From Candidatus Hydrogenedentota bacterium (GTDB taxonomy: Bacteria; Hydrogenedentota; Hydrogenedentia; Hydrogenedentales; SLHB01), in assembly GCA_013359265.1 (NCBI GenBank), contig JABWCD010000035.1, positions 49,696 through 113,695 on the forward strand: a DNA stretch of 64,000 nt, written 5' to 3'. Positions 8,813 through 17,500 of this stretch are shown piece by piece. Within the stretch, counting starts at the first letter, position 1. Each line of letters opens with the position of its first letter. The notes beneath the pieces are model-generated. The model was given only the letters and a program-made list of their open reading frames with translations. It searched no databases and was not told the DNA's origin. The position numbers and the translations under genes are program-made.

Positions 8813-10729
8813 ATGAAGCTTCACATCGACGTCCAGAACTTGCCGGGAGTACTGGCGAGAAAAGTTGTCGTAGCCTTCGCGTTCCTATTCGTGGCATCGG
8901 CGTTTGCCAGCCCGAGCGGATGGATTGTCGAAGAAGTGGCGCGCGGTGACTCGTGGGTCAGCCCGTATTGGGGATACTGCGCGCCGAAGATCGCGTTCGA
9001 TGGGAGCGCGTACTACACGGTGGGCCTCTGGGGCGACTCGCCGGAGACGAGCCATGGCGTCGTGTACAAGCGGCGAGACGGTGGTTGGGTGAAGGGCGCG
9101 GAGTTAGCGGGCGTGTACCAACCGCCCCTGGTGCTGCTCGATGCTTCCGGCCGCGTGATCGTCGTGTACAACCAATGGGAAAAGCCGATCATTATCTTGC
9201 GCGGGAAAACGCCGGGCGCGATCGACGACTTCGAGACGCTGCCGCCACACCCGGACATGACGAACGCGTTCTATCCCGGAGTCGCGATTCGCGGCGATAC
9301 GCTGTACTTCGCATTCTGCAGCACGCCGAGCTACACGATGTACATCAGCAGTCTCGATCTCGCGACGCTCACGTGGTCGCCATTGGCAACGATGCAGGAA
9401 GGCCAGGTGGAGACGAAGCCGAAGACGGCGTGGACGTATCCAATCCTCGTGCCCGATGAACAGGGCGTACACGTCATCGCGACGAACTGTCCCGACGGCG
9501 GCGACGAAAACTCGTACAACATCGTTTGGTACTTGTACTACAGGATCGGAGAGGTTGCGCCTGCCCTTCGCGAGCGCGTTGCGGAATCGCCGGTCGGCAA
9601 TATTGCGTACGCAACGGACATGACCGTGGATGCGTCCGGCCAGGTACACGTCATGCACATGTATAACGTGCACAAGTACGGCGACCCCTTGCCGGCGGAT
9701 TCGGAACCGGCCGGGACCTACCATTCGTGGCGCGACGCGAACGGCGCGTGGAAACGCGAGTTCATCGCGCCATCGACGATCGCAGCGTTGTACCGGGGAG
9801 AAAATGAAGTCGGCACGGTGCTTACGATTGGCGGCGTGCTGTCAAAGCGATCGGTTACGCAGACAGCCAAACCAGGGGCGCTGATCGCGCCGGAGCAGTT
9901 GCCCGGCGCGCCGGGCTTCTTCGATGTGATTTCACCGTGCAGCGGGTCGAATCTGTCGAAAGGACTCGCCGTCGTGTTGGACTCGCTGCCGTCACCAACG
10001 GACAAGCCAACGTCGCGCGTATTGCTCGCGGCGTTGCCGCTGCGTCGCGTTGGCAGTAACGCAATGATCAACGGCGATTTCGCGCAGTGGGATTCGTACA
10101 CGGGCGAGAGTGTCACGACAACGACGGTGGGCGTGCCGGCGGACTCGATTCCGAAGCACTGGTATGGCGGGCCGGGAGTAGGCGCGACTGCGACCTATGA
10201 TGTGATTAAGCGCGGCACGAACGACGCAGATTCGCCCGAGCGGTTTCTTCGCGTGTCGTGGAGCGTCGCACCCGAGAACTGGGGCGAGGAACACCACAAG
10301 GGCGCCGTGCGCTATACATTTCTCGAATACTTCGGAATCCAGGACGTACATCGGTTCGCGGGCAAGACAGTCCTGCTGCGGTTCCGCGCGCGGTGCAGCG
10401 AGGCGGGAATCGATCTCGTGCCGATCATGTGGCACAGTTACGACGCGAAGACGCCGGGCATCGTCGCAGTAAAGGGTAAGGGATACGAGTTGTTCGAATC
10501 GTCCGGCGCGCCGGGGAAGGCCGCTGTCGCCGAGGGCGCGCCCAACCCGAATGCGGTCTGCAAACTCGAAACAGATTGGCAGACTTTCGAAAAGGTGCTG
10601 ACGCTGCCTTCGACCGGTGGAAAGTCCATCACTGACGGACACTACACGGGTGTAGGCTTCGATCTCACTGTCGGGAAGCCGATCGCAGTCGACCTCGCGA
10701 ACGTCGAACTATACGAACTCGCGCCCTAG
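8813..10729 (+). CDS. Secreted protein with BNR-like beta-propeller and C-terminal beta-sandwich
   Basis: This 638-residue protein starts at ATG 8813; a hydrophobic signal (VVVAFAFLFVASAFA, cut before SPSGW) is present. GGAAGGA lies 15 bp upstream, so an upstream GTG at 8789 is also possible. Residues 25-400 show recurring blocks such as VYKRRDGGWVKG, SSLDLATLTWSPL and YHSWRDANGAWKREF, which look like a sialidase/BNR-type propeller without clear catalytic residues. From about 420, NAMINGDFAQWDSYTGES onward resembles a carbohydrate-binding jelly-roll domain. It is divergent from a sugar symporter. I do not recognise a characterised homologue; a role in binding or processing an external glycan is inference. 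Confidence 0.7.
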   Translation: MKLHIDVQNLPGVLARKVVVAFAFLFVASAFASPSGWIVEEVARGDSWVSPYWGYCAPKIAFDGSAYYTVGLWGDSPETSHGVVYKRRDGGWVKGAELAGVYQPPLVLLDASGRVIVVYNQWEKPIIILRGKTPGAIDDFETLPPHPDMTNAFYPGVAIRGDTLYFAFCSTPSYTMYISSLDLATLTWSPLATMQEGQVETKPKTAWTYPILVPDEQGVHVIATNCPDGGDENSYNIVWYLYYRIGEVAPALRERVAESPVGNIAYATDMTVDASGQVHVMHMYNVHKYGDPLPADSEPAGTYHSWRDANGAWKREFIAPSTIAALYRGENEVGTVLTIGGVLSKRSVTQTAKPGALIAPEQLPGAPGFFDVISPCSGSNLSKGLAVVLDSLPSPTDKPTSRVLLAALPLRRVGSNAMINGDFAQWDSYTGESVTTTTVGVPADSIPKHWYGGPGVGATATYDVIKRGTNDADSPERFLRVSWSVAPENWGEEHHKGAVRYTFLEYFGIQDVHRFAGKTVLLRFRARCSEAGIDLVPIMWHSYDAKTPGIVAVKGKGYELFESSGAPGKAAVAEGAPNPNAVCKLETDWQTFEKVLTLPSTGGKSITDGHYTGVGFDLTVGKPIAVDLANVELYELAP

Positions 10730-10778
10730 AGTCCCGAGTTTGAAATCAGTTCTACAAGATCCGTTGGGGCACAATCAC

Positions 10779-10804
10779 ACATCCCCCTAAATCCCCCTTC
10801 AAAG
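10779..10804. repeat. Left part of a dispersed palindromic repeat, split by the IS element
   Basis: The segment reads acatccccctaaatcccc followed by cttcaaag. Joined to 12768-12786 it rebuilds a repeat that is almost identical to the copy at 33021-33054. Positions 10797-10804 (cttcaaag) are the left copy of the IS target duplication. Confidence 0.8.
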
Positions 10805-10817
10805 GGGGATTATCTAC

Positions 10818-10846
10818 TTGACACAAGGTGGGCAATCCTGTATGAT
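10818..10846 (+). promoter_or_regulatory. Promoter inside the left inverted repeat of the IS
   Basis: TTGACA at 10818-10823 and TATGAT at 10841-10846 are separated by exactly 17 bp, a near-consensus sigma-70 promoter that reads into the element toward the transposase at 11028. It also reads antisense through the small frame at 10863-11015. Confidence 0.7.
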
Positions 10847-10862
10847 GTGCGCATGGCAACGA

Positions 10863-11015
10863 TTACTTATTGGAATGGTTACTCTTTCGCTTATCTGATT
10901 GCGCGTCATTCTCATGCGCAACGCGCTTTAGTTCCATGCGTACTTCTTTCGGAAACAGGCGCTTCATCACTTCGTCGGTCGTCAACTCGCGTGCCTTCTT
11001 TGGCTTGCGTGGCAT
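10863..11015 (-). CDS. Small basic protein, 50 aa, inside the IS element
   Basis: The frame encodes MPRKPKKARELTTDEVMKRL and then FPKEVRMELKRVAHENDAQS with a Lys/Ser-rich end. It has an ATG at 11015 with GGAG upstream (embedded in the start region of the divergent transposase gene, 12 bp away) and a TAA stop at 10863. The composition is strongly charged and helical, unlike a random antisense frame. No function is recognised. Its position, divergent from the transposase inside the inverted repeats, suggests a DNA-binding accessory or regulator of the element. A competing 54-codon frame on the opposite strand (10853-11017) is less protein-like. Confidence 0.5.
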   Translation of the reverse strand: MPRKPKKARELTTDEVMKRLFPKEVRMELKRVAHENDAQSDKRKSNHSNK

Positions 11016-11027
11016 AAGGATTACTCC

Positions 11028-11933
11028 ATGTCTGACAATCGCTCAATCGACCTAATCACGATGATGGATACTTTCGGCTCCGAGGACAAGTGCCGTGATT
11101 ATCTCACGGAACTACGCTGGCCGGACGGCGTTGTATGCCCGCGTTGCGGTTGCACTAACATATCCAAAATCATCAAACGTGACCAGTACGATTGCGACGG
11201 TTGCCGCTATCAGTTTTCGGCTACTGCCGGAACAATCTTTCACGATTCGCATCTTCCCTTGCGGAAGTGGTTCGCCGCAGTATACCTCATGTGCGAATCG
11301 CGCAAAGGCATTTCCGCGAATCAACTCAAGCGCACGCTGAAAGTGGCGTACAAAACCGCGTGGTATCTTTGCCATCGCATCCGCGCTGCCGTGAAGGACG
11401 TAAACGAAGCGCAATTGAGCGGGACGGTTGAGTGCGACGAAACGTATCTTGGTGGCCGTGCTCGCGGTCGAGGACGCGGTTTCACGGGCCATAAACAGAT
11501 GGTGCTTGGCGCAATCGAACGCGGCGGCGATGTGCGCTTGAAAGTGGACAAACGCGCGGATCGCAAAACGCTTCATAAGTTTGTATTCGATACCGCGCAT
11601 CCCGACACGGAAGCAATCTTCACGGACGGCCACGCGGGGTACAAAGGCATTACAGACGCCAACACGCGGCACGAGACGGTCAACCACGAAGCGGACGAAT
11701 GGGTGCGCGGCGATGTGCATACGAATACGATTGAAGGCGTGTTCTCGCTTTTCAAGCGGTCTGTGGTTGGTTCGTATCATCAGATTAGCGCCAAACATCT
11801 ACCGGCGTACTTGGATGAATTTGAGTTCCGGTTTAACAACCGAAAGAACCCGTACTTGTTTCGGGATACGTTGCTCAAGCTGATTGAGGCGGAAAAGTTG
11901 GGATATAGGACGTTGGTTGCAAGCGGTTCGTAA
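11028..11933 (+). CDS. IS1595-family (ISXO2-like) transposase
   Basis: This is a full-length 301-residue transposase with ATG at 11028 and AAGGA upstream. An N-terminal zinc ribbon is formed by C37-P-R-C40 and C56-D-G-C59. The ISXO2/IS1595 catalytic domain follows with VECDETYLGGR (D137), AIFTDGHAGYKG (D200) and HTNTIEGVFSLFKR (N233/E236), the DD(N/E) arrangement of the family, ending with the FRFNNRKNPYLFRDTL block seen in this group. It lies between intact inverted repeats and shows no frameshift or premature stop, so it is likely functional and should catalyse cut-and-paste or copy-out transposition of this element. Confidence 0.93.
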   Translation: MSDNRSIDLITMMDTFGSEDKCRDYLTELRWPDGVVCPRCGCTNISKIIKRDQYDCDGCRYQFSATAGTIFHDSHLPLRKWFAAVYLMCESRKGISANQLKRTLKVAYKTAWYLCHRIRAAVKDVNEAQLSGTVECDETYLGGRARGRGRGFTGHKQMVLGAIERGGDVRLKVDKRADRKTLHKFVFDTAHPDTEAIFTDGHAGYKGITDANTRHETVNHEADEWVRGDVHTNTIEGVFSLFKRSVVGSYHQISAKHLPAYLDEFEFRFNNRKNPYLFRDTLLKLIEAEKLGYRTLVASGS

Positions 11934-11936
11934 GAG

Positions 11937-12719
11937 TTAATTACGTGATCGCCGCACTGCGCCTTTGCGTGGCGCGCTCTTTCGCGGTGGCGTCAACTTT
12001 GGCTGTTGAGCCGGTTTAGAAAGTTCCGGCAATTCAATTGCCAATATCGCCCAAATGCTGCTGTAGCCAGCCTCAACATCGTATATTGCGTCGTGTAAAA
12101 GCTCGTCAAAATTTCTGACTAATTGTACGTCGCGCCATACGTGAAAGCCGGGTTTATTTTCTGGGTGCGTCGGGTCTAGTTCTGTCTTTATGACGTGGCG
12201 CAGTTTTCCCCTCGCTACCTCCAAGCGTATATGGGCAAAGAGCCTGAGTAATTGAGCGTTTGTTTGTTTTGCGAAAGCCCCTATCTCGAAGTCAGAAAAT
12301 GCCCAACCGCAGCTTATCCGAACATAACTATCGTCGGCCTTGTAGCAATTTATGTAGTAATCAGTTTGAGAGTTAGAGGCATACTTAATTGTGTACTTGA
12401 ACGTAAACTCGGTGTCAGAATATTCAGGCATTGACGAATCGAACAGGTGTTTGTCGAGAATTTGCCGGATGATTCGTTTTGCTTTACTCAAACTCAGACT
12501 GCGCCGTTGTATCTTTTCGATAAAATACGGCCCAACAATGAACGCAATCGCAATGGCACCAAAGAAGATTCGCCACTCAGTCGATGTGATGCTTGCCATT
12601 ATATTTCCCCAAGGCTCCCAAGAGCCGGGGGCGCTAAAAATGGCGAAGCCAACCGCAAGAATCCAAGCGATTGGATGATCCTGTAGGTAGAATCGTATCC
12701 GCTTAATTGTATCGAGCAT
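11937..12719 (-). CDS. Passenger gene of the IS element: membrane-anchored protein of unknown function
   Basis: The 260-residue product starts with two hydrophobic segments (about 15-35 and 50-70: HPIAWILAVGFAIFSA and WRIFFGAIAIAFIVGPYFIE), followed by a soluble domain with IRQILDKHLF, RISCGWAFSDFEIGAF and HDAIYDVEAGYSSIWAIL, and a basic proline/lysine-rich tail. It lies wholly inside the inverted repeats and stops 3 bp after the transposase on the opposite strand. Its base composition is visibly less GC-rich than chromosomal neighbours, consistent with transfer. A promoter in the right inverted repeat puts the predicted transcription start at or next to the ATG, so the mRNA may be leaderless. 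I do not recognise the family. Confidence 0.7.
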   Translation of the reverse strand: MLDTIKRIRFYLQDHPIAWILAVGFAIFSAPGSWEPWGNIMASITSTEWRIFFGAIAIAFIVGPYFIEKIQRRSLSLSKAKRIIRQILDKHLFDSSMPEYSDTEFTFKYTIKYASNSQTDYYINCYKADDSYVRISCGWAFSDFEIGAFAKQTNAQLLRLFAHIRLEVARGKLRHVIKTELDPTHPENKPGFHVWRDVQLVRNFDELLHDAIYDVEAGYSSIWAILAIELPELSKPAQQPKLTPPRKSAPRKGAVRRSRN

Positions 12720-12725
12720 GGGCGA

Positions 12726-12754
12726 ATGATACGCCGATTATTGCCTTGCTTCAA
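12726..12754 (-). promoter_or_regulatory. Promoter inside the right inverted repeat of the IS
   Basis: Read on the minus strand, TTGAAG (12754-12749) is followed after 17 bp by TATCAT (12731-12726). The ATG of the passenger gene at 12719 begins only 6 nt past the -10 element, where transcription itself should start, so a leaderless mRNA is expected. The left inverted repeat has the same layout. Confidence 0.6.
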
Positions 12755-12767
12755 GTATATAATCCCC

Positions 12768-12786
12768 CTTCAAAGGGGGACTTTGA
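12768..12786. repeat. Right part of the split palindromic repeat, with target duplication
   Basis: CTTCAAAG at 12768-12775 duplicates 10797-10804. The following ggggactttga completes the dispersed repeat interrupted by the IS element. Confidence 0.8.
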
Positions 12787-12885
12787 GCGCGATGCCCGTA
12801 CGGGCAGTCTTCTGCAAAGAATTTCAAACTCATGACACGAGTGGTCTGCGTCATTTTAATTTGGCGGTCCCAGTCACGCGGAATA

Positions 12886-12912
12886 CCGCCCGGCACGGAG
12901 ACCGGGCGCTAC
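12886..12912. repeat. Dispersed palindromic repeat, type 2 (copy 1)
   Basis: A 27-base sequence beginning ccgcccggcacggagaccgg can fold on itself (CGCCCGG against CCGGGCG). It occurs again, exactly but inverted, at 63699-63725 in the tRNA cluster. No coding function is seen. Confidence 0.65.
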
Positions 12913-13013
12913 AAACATCAACAAAATCGATTGACGGGAACCGCTAGCGTTATGAATCCCAAATTCGTTCGAAAAGTCGAATGCCCATAGAAGTTACGCG
13001 GGAGTTCGAAAGC

Positions 13014-13048
13014 TCGATTACGATTACGAGCACGAGCACGAGCACGAC
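13014..13048. repeat. Short tandem repeats (6-mers)
   Basis: The tract runs through cgatta, cgattacgag and then three cgagca-type units, i.e. two cgatta units followed by repeated gagcac units. It lies just downstream of the end of the DegT gene and looks like a simple-sequence tract. Confidence 0.6.
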
Positions 13049-13076
13049 AAATGCTGCGCATTTTAAACTCACGACA

Positions 13077-14369
13077 TTAGAGTGAGTCGATGTTGCCCAT
13101 GACTTTCGTGAACGAGTCTGCCAATTCGCGCAGGTACGATTCCTCTACGTCGACGAACGCATACGTGCTCAGGAGGCGCGAGCAGACATCCTCCGTGACG
13201 GGCAACGCCACCGCCGATTGAGGGCCACGATACGATATCGGGTCGTAGAAGCAACCGCCAAGTGTCCTGCGATCGAACGTAGTGAACAGCGGCGCCTGGT
13301 GCAGCAGACCGTAGGTAAAATTCATGCTGCTGTAGCGGTCCTTTTGAAACGGTGCGCCTTCGGCAACGAGCGCGGCCTCGATTCGTTCGAGGGGTACCCG
13401 CTTCAACACGTCCCGCGCCACCTTGAACTTGAATTCGAGATACCCCGCGCGTACGCAGCCGCGGGCGGGATCCACAACTTCAATCCCTTCGACATTGCGC
13501 AGCAGATCGTTAAGGATTGCGTAGTTGTGCGTTCGCCGGCGATTGAGTTCCGGAAGCCGCTCCAATTGCGACGACGCCAGGGCGATTGCGAAGACGTGCG
13601 GGCGGTACTTCGCGCCCAGACTCATATCGCCGATGGAATCAAAAGTATGTTTTCCTTCGCCCTTGGGGCCACGTCCGAAATGCGCGAGCAACACCATTCG
13701 ATCGAACAACTCGGGGCTGTTTGTTGTCGCGACGCCCGCCTCTCCCCCGCTCACGGCCTTCACGCCCTGCATACTGAAACACCCGATGTCGCCGATACTG
13801 CCAACGGGCCGTCCCTTGTACGACGCGCCGTGGGCGTGGGAGGCGTCCTCGATCACGGCGATGCCCCGCGCACGCGCGATGGACATAATGCGATCCATGT
13901 CGGCGACGTTACCCCACGTGTGCACCACACAGATGGCGCGGGTCCGATCGGTAATTTTGCGTTCGATATCCGCGGGGTCGATGACGAGCGTGGCCGGGTC
14001 GATATCGGCGAAGACGGGTGTGGCGGCGCAGTGCAGGATGGGCGTCACAGATGCGTGCCAGGTGTAACTCGGCACGATGACTTCGGTGCCGGGTCCTACC
14101 CCCGCGGCGAAGTACGCGCTGTGCAGCGTCGCCGTCCCGCTGTTCATGGTGAGGGCGTACTTCGTCCCCACCAGTTGCCTGTAGGCTGCCTCAAACTCCG
14201 CGACGATGCCGGTCCCGTCCGCAATCGTGATGATGCCGGCGTCGAGCAACGCACCAATGCGCCGGCTCACGTCTTCCTTTTCGATAAGCGGCCAGCGGTC
14301 CGTTCCGTCCGAACCTACCGCCTTCGGACCCCCGTGAATGGCCAGTATCGCACCTTGTTTCGTGCCCAC
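13077..14369 (-). CDS. DegT/DnrJ/EryC1/StrS family PLP-dependent aminotransferase
   Basis: This 430-residue fold-type I PLP enzyme has the family features NSGTATLHSAYFAAG (phosphate-binding region), VIEDASHAHGASYKG (aspartate contacting the pyridine nitrogen) and CFSMQGVKAVSGGEAG with the Schiff-base lysine K204. Family members transaminate keto-sugars or, less often, dehydrate them in the synthesis of amino- and deoxysugars for surface polysaccharides or antibiotics. There is no signal peptide, so it is cytoplasmic, in contrast to the exported paralogue at 33.7 kb. No sugar-nucleotide biosynthesis genes are adjacent. It is divergent from the DUF1553 gene. Confidence 0.88.
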   Translation of the reverse strand: MGTKQGAILAIHGGPKAVGSDGTDRWPLIEKEDVSRRIGALLDAGIITIADGTGIVAEFEAAYRQLVGTKYALTMNSGTATLHSAYFAAGVGPGTEVIVPSYTWHASVTPILHCAATPVFADIDPATLVIDPADIERKITDRTRAICVVHTWGNVADMDRIMSIARARGIAVIEDASHAHGASYKGRPVGSIGDIGCFSMQGVKAVSGGEAGVATTNSPELFDRMVLLAHFGRGPKGEGKHTFDSIGDMSLGAKYRPHVFAIALASSQLERLPELNRRRTHNYAILNDLLRNVEGIEVVDPARGCVRAGYLEFKFKVARDVLKRVPLERIEAALVAEGAPFQKDRYSSMNFTYGLLHQAPLFTTFDRRTLGGCFYDPISYRGPQSAVALPVTEDVCSRLLSTYAFVDVEESYLRELADSFTKVMGNIDSL

Positions 14370-14573
14370 GATTCGCCCCTATTTACTCGACGGCCGCGCG
14401 AAAACTCGTTCGTCGGTATGGTACGCGTGACTCGTGGGCACTTTCATCCGCAACACAGGCCCCGCTACGGACAATTGGCGGTTCCGGGTCCAAATTGATT
14501 CCTGACACGGTCTACGGTTATCGTTTTGGCCGCTGACGAGGGATTGATTGCTGCGGGGGAGCAGGAGTCTAGA

Positions 14574-17500
14574 GTGTTGCTCACGACCAGAAGTATGGTT
14601 CGGCTCGGGCGAATCGCAGTAGCCCTGGTCGCCACAGTCGCCGCGTCGCGGATGGCTGTTCGCGCGGAGGGAACGGTCCAATTCAGCCGCGACGTCGTCC
14701 CCATCTTATCTGTTAATTGTTACCCCTGCCACGGCCCGGACGCCAATACGCGCAAACGGGACATTCGGTTCGATACGAAGGAAGGTCTGTTCGGCAAGAC
14801 CAAGGACGGTTTGGACCTCATTGTGCCGGGCAACCCGGATTCGAGCGAGATCATGAAGCGCCTGGGCCATCCCGATCTCGCGGAGGTGATGCCGCCGCCG
14901 GAATCGAAGCTGCATGTCAGCGAACGGGAGCTCGGGATCGTCAAGATGTGGATTTCGCAGGGCGCCGTGTGGCAGGGGCATTGGGCCTTTATTACGCCAC
15001 AGAAGCCCGCGCTACCGAAGGTGTCGAATGAGGCGTGGTGCCGTAACGAGATAGACCGGTTCATCCTCGAACGCATCGAACGCGCCGGTTTGACCCCCGC
15101 GGAAGAAGCCGACAAGGAGACCTTGCTCCGCCGCGTTTCGCTTGATTTGACGGGGCTTCCGCCGTCACCGGCCGAGGTGGACGCGTTCCTGGCGGACACG
15201 AGCGACAGCGCGTACGAGAAGGTCGTCGATCGCTTGTTGGCGTCGCCGCATTACGGCGAGCGGATGTCGTTTATCTGGCTCGACGTATCCCGATACGCGG
15301 ACACGAATGGCTACCAGCGCGACACCAAGCGCATTATGTGGCCGTGGCGCGATTGGGTGATCAAGGCGTACAACGACAACATGCCTTTCGATCAGTTTGC
15401 GACCGAGCAGCTTGCGGGCGATTTGCTGCCCGACGCGACACTCGAACAGCGCATCGCCACGGGTTTCAATCGCAACCACCGGATTAACGGCGAGGGCGGC
15501 ATCATTCCGGAGGAATACGCCGTCGAGTATGTGGCCGATCGCGTGGTGACCACGAGCACTGCGTTCATGGGTCTGTCGATGGTTTGTGCGCGCTGCCACG
15601 ATCACAAATTCGATCCGTTCAGCATGCGCGAGTTCTACCAACTCTACGCGTTCTTCAGCAACGTGCCCGAGGAAGGCAAGGGCCGCGAGCAGGGCAACGA
15701 CAAACCGTTCGTCGAAGTGCCCACGCCGGAGCAGGCGGCAAAGAAGACCAGCCTTACCGCGAGCCTGGCGGCGCTCGAGGACCAACTGTCCGGGCCGGAC
15801 ACGCGCCTGGATTCGCTGCAATCAACGTGGGAAGAGGAACTCGGGCGTAAATTTGCCGAGTTGGATTGGCAGGCGGTGGACATCGCGAACGCCGTATCGC
15901 AAAGCGGCGCGGAGCTTGCCCCGCAGCAGGATAAGTCGTTTCTCGCCGGCGGAGCGGTCGCAGAAAAAGACGTGTACACCATAACATTCGTCGCGACGCG
16001 TCCGATTGGCGCGATCAAACTCGACGTCTTGACGGACCCGTCGCTTCCCCAAAACGGCCCTGGCCGCGGGGAAGACGGCAACGTCGTGTTGAGCGGTTTT
16101 GAAGTCGGGCGTTCGAGCGCGGACTCCCCCGACAAGATCGAACCGGTGCGGGTATCCGCCGCGTTCGCGGACTACGCGCAAACCGGCGGCGACTACTCCG
16201 TGCGCAACGCAATAGACGCGGACCCGGCCACCGGCTGGGCGACCGGGTCACCGCAGCAACGCGAAGACAGGGTGGCAGTGTTCGTGCTCGAAGACGCCAC
16301 CGCCATAAAGCCGGGCGATCGCGTCACGGTCACCCTGCGCCACGAGTCGCCGCACGCGGGTCATAGCATCGGCAAGTTCCGACTCTCGCAATCGCCGTCA
16401 CAGGCGATCGTTCGCTGGACGCAGCAGGAACTCGGTCCATGGCATTTTGTCGGCCCACTGAAGGCCGATGTTCCGACCAACACGTTGCTCGAGACGGCGT
16501 TCCCGCCGGAGGAAGGGTATGACCCGGCGCGCACGTATGGCGACGGCTCGCTGCGTTGGACTGAGAGACCCGACTGGACCGACGGCCAAGTGAATCGTTT
16601 CGACACGCGCGACCCGTCGGTCCATTACCTGCACCGCACCATCAAGGTCGACGTGTCGACGGCGATCACATTTGCGTTGGGCAGTAACGACGCCATCAAA
16701 GTATGGGTCGACGGCCAGGTGCGGCTGGCGAACAATGTCGGCCGTATCGCCGCGCCGGACCAGGAAAAGCTGACGCTGTTCCTGGAGGAGGGAACACACG
16801 ACGTCCTTCTTAAGATTGCCAACTACGGCGGCGAAACCGGCTATTACTTCCGCCTTGTTCCCGATGATGGACAGGGTGTGCTCGCGATGATGGACCTGCT
16901 GGCGACGCCGACGGAAGAGCGCAACGCCGAGGACCAGCGGCGGCTCACGACGCTGTTTCGCGAACGCGACGAGGTTTGGCGGGCAAAACGCGCCGAAGCG
17001 GCAGGCGTGCGGTCGCAGCTCGATGTCTTGAACAAGTCCATCATTACGACGATGGTGATGGAAGAGATGGAGACGCCGCGCGAGGTGTACAAGTTGGCTC
17101 GCGGCGTCTACGACAAGCCCGACAAATCCGAGCGGCTGTACCCGGGCGTGCCCGCGTCGTTGGGCGCCATGGACGAGTCGTTGCCCAAGAACCGCCTCGG
17201 ATTCGCGAAGTGGCTCGTCGATCCGAAACATCCGCTTACGGCGCGCGTTCGCGTAAACCACTATTGGCAGATGTACTTCGGCCACGGTATCGTGAAAACA
17301 AGCGAGGATTTTGGCACGCAGGGCACGCTTCCGACACATCCCGAACTGCTCGATTGGCTTGCGGTAACGTTCGTCGATTCGGGCTGGGACGTGAAGGCTA
17401 TGCAGAAGCGGATCGTCATGAGCGCGACGTATCGTCAGAGCTCGAAGACAACCCAGGAGAAGCAGGAGAAGGACCCGGTAAACGTCCTGTTGAGTCACGC

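Larger units (their letters stand above)
10805..12767. mobile_element. Intact IS1595-family element with passenger gene (1963 bp)
   Basis: The ends at 10805-10828 and 12744-12767 form imperfect 24-bp terminal inverted repeats, 21 of 24 positions matching, both starting GGGGATTAT. They are flanked by an 8-bp direct repeat CTTCAAAG (10797-10804 and 12768-12775). Eight-base duplications are characteristic of the IS1595 family, in agreement with the transposase inside. The element carries a 50-codon frame (minus), the transposase (plus) and a membrane-protein passenger gene (minus). IS1595-family elements are known to carry passenger genes. Both inverted repeats contain sigma-70-like promoter motifs pointing inward. 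The element interrupts a dispersed palindromic repeat at its exact centre. Intact ends, duplication and transposase suggest recent, possibly active, insertion. Confidence 0.88.

Noticed and set aside
10853..11017. 54-codon plus-strand frame starting 6 bp after the left IS promoter
   Set aside because: Its start would be leaderless and the geometry is attractive, but the product is not protein-like, while the opposite strand encodes a charged peptide with its own ribosome binding site.
13218..14498. 426-codon frame antisense to the DegT gene
   Set aside because: The minus strand encodes a complete PLP enzyme; the plus-strand product is low-complexity and Arg/His-rich.
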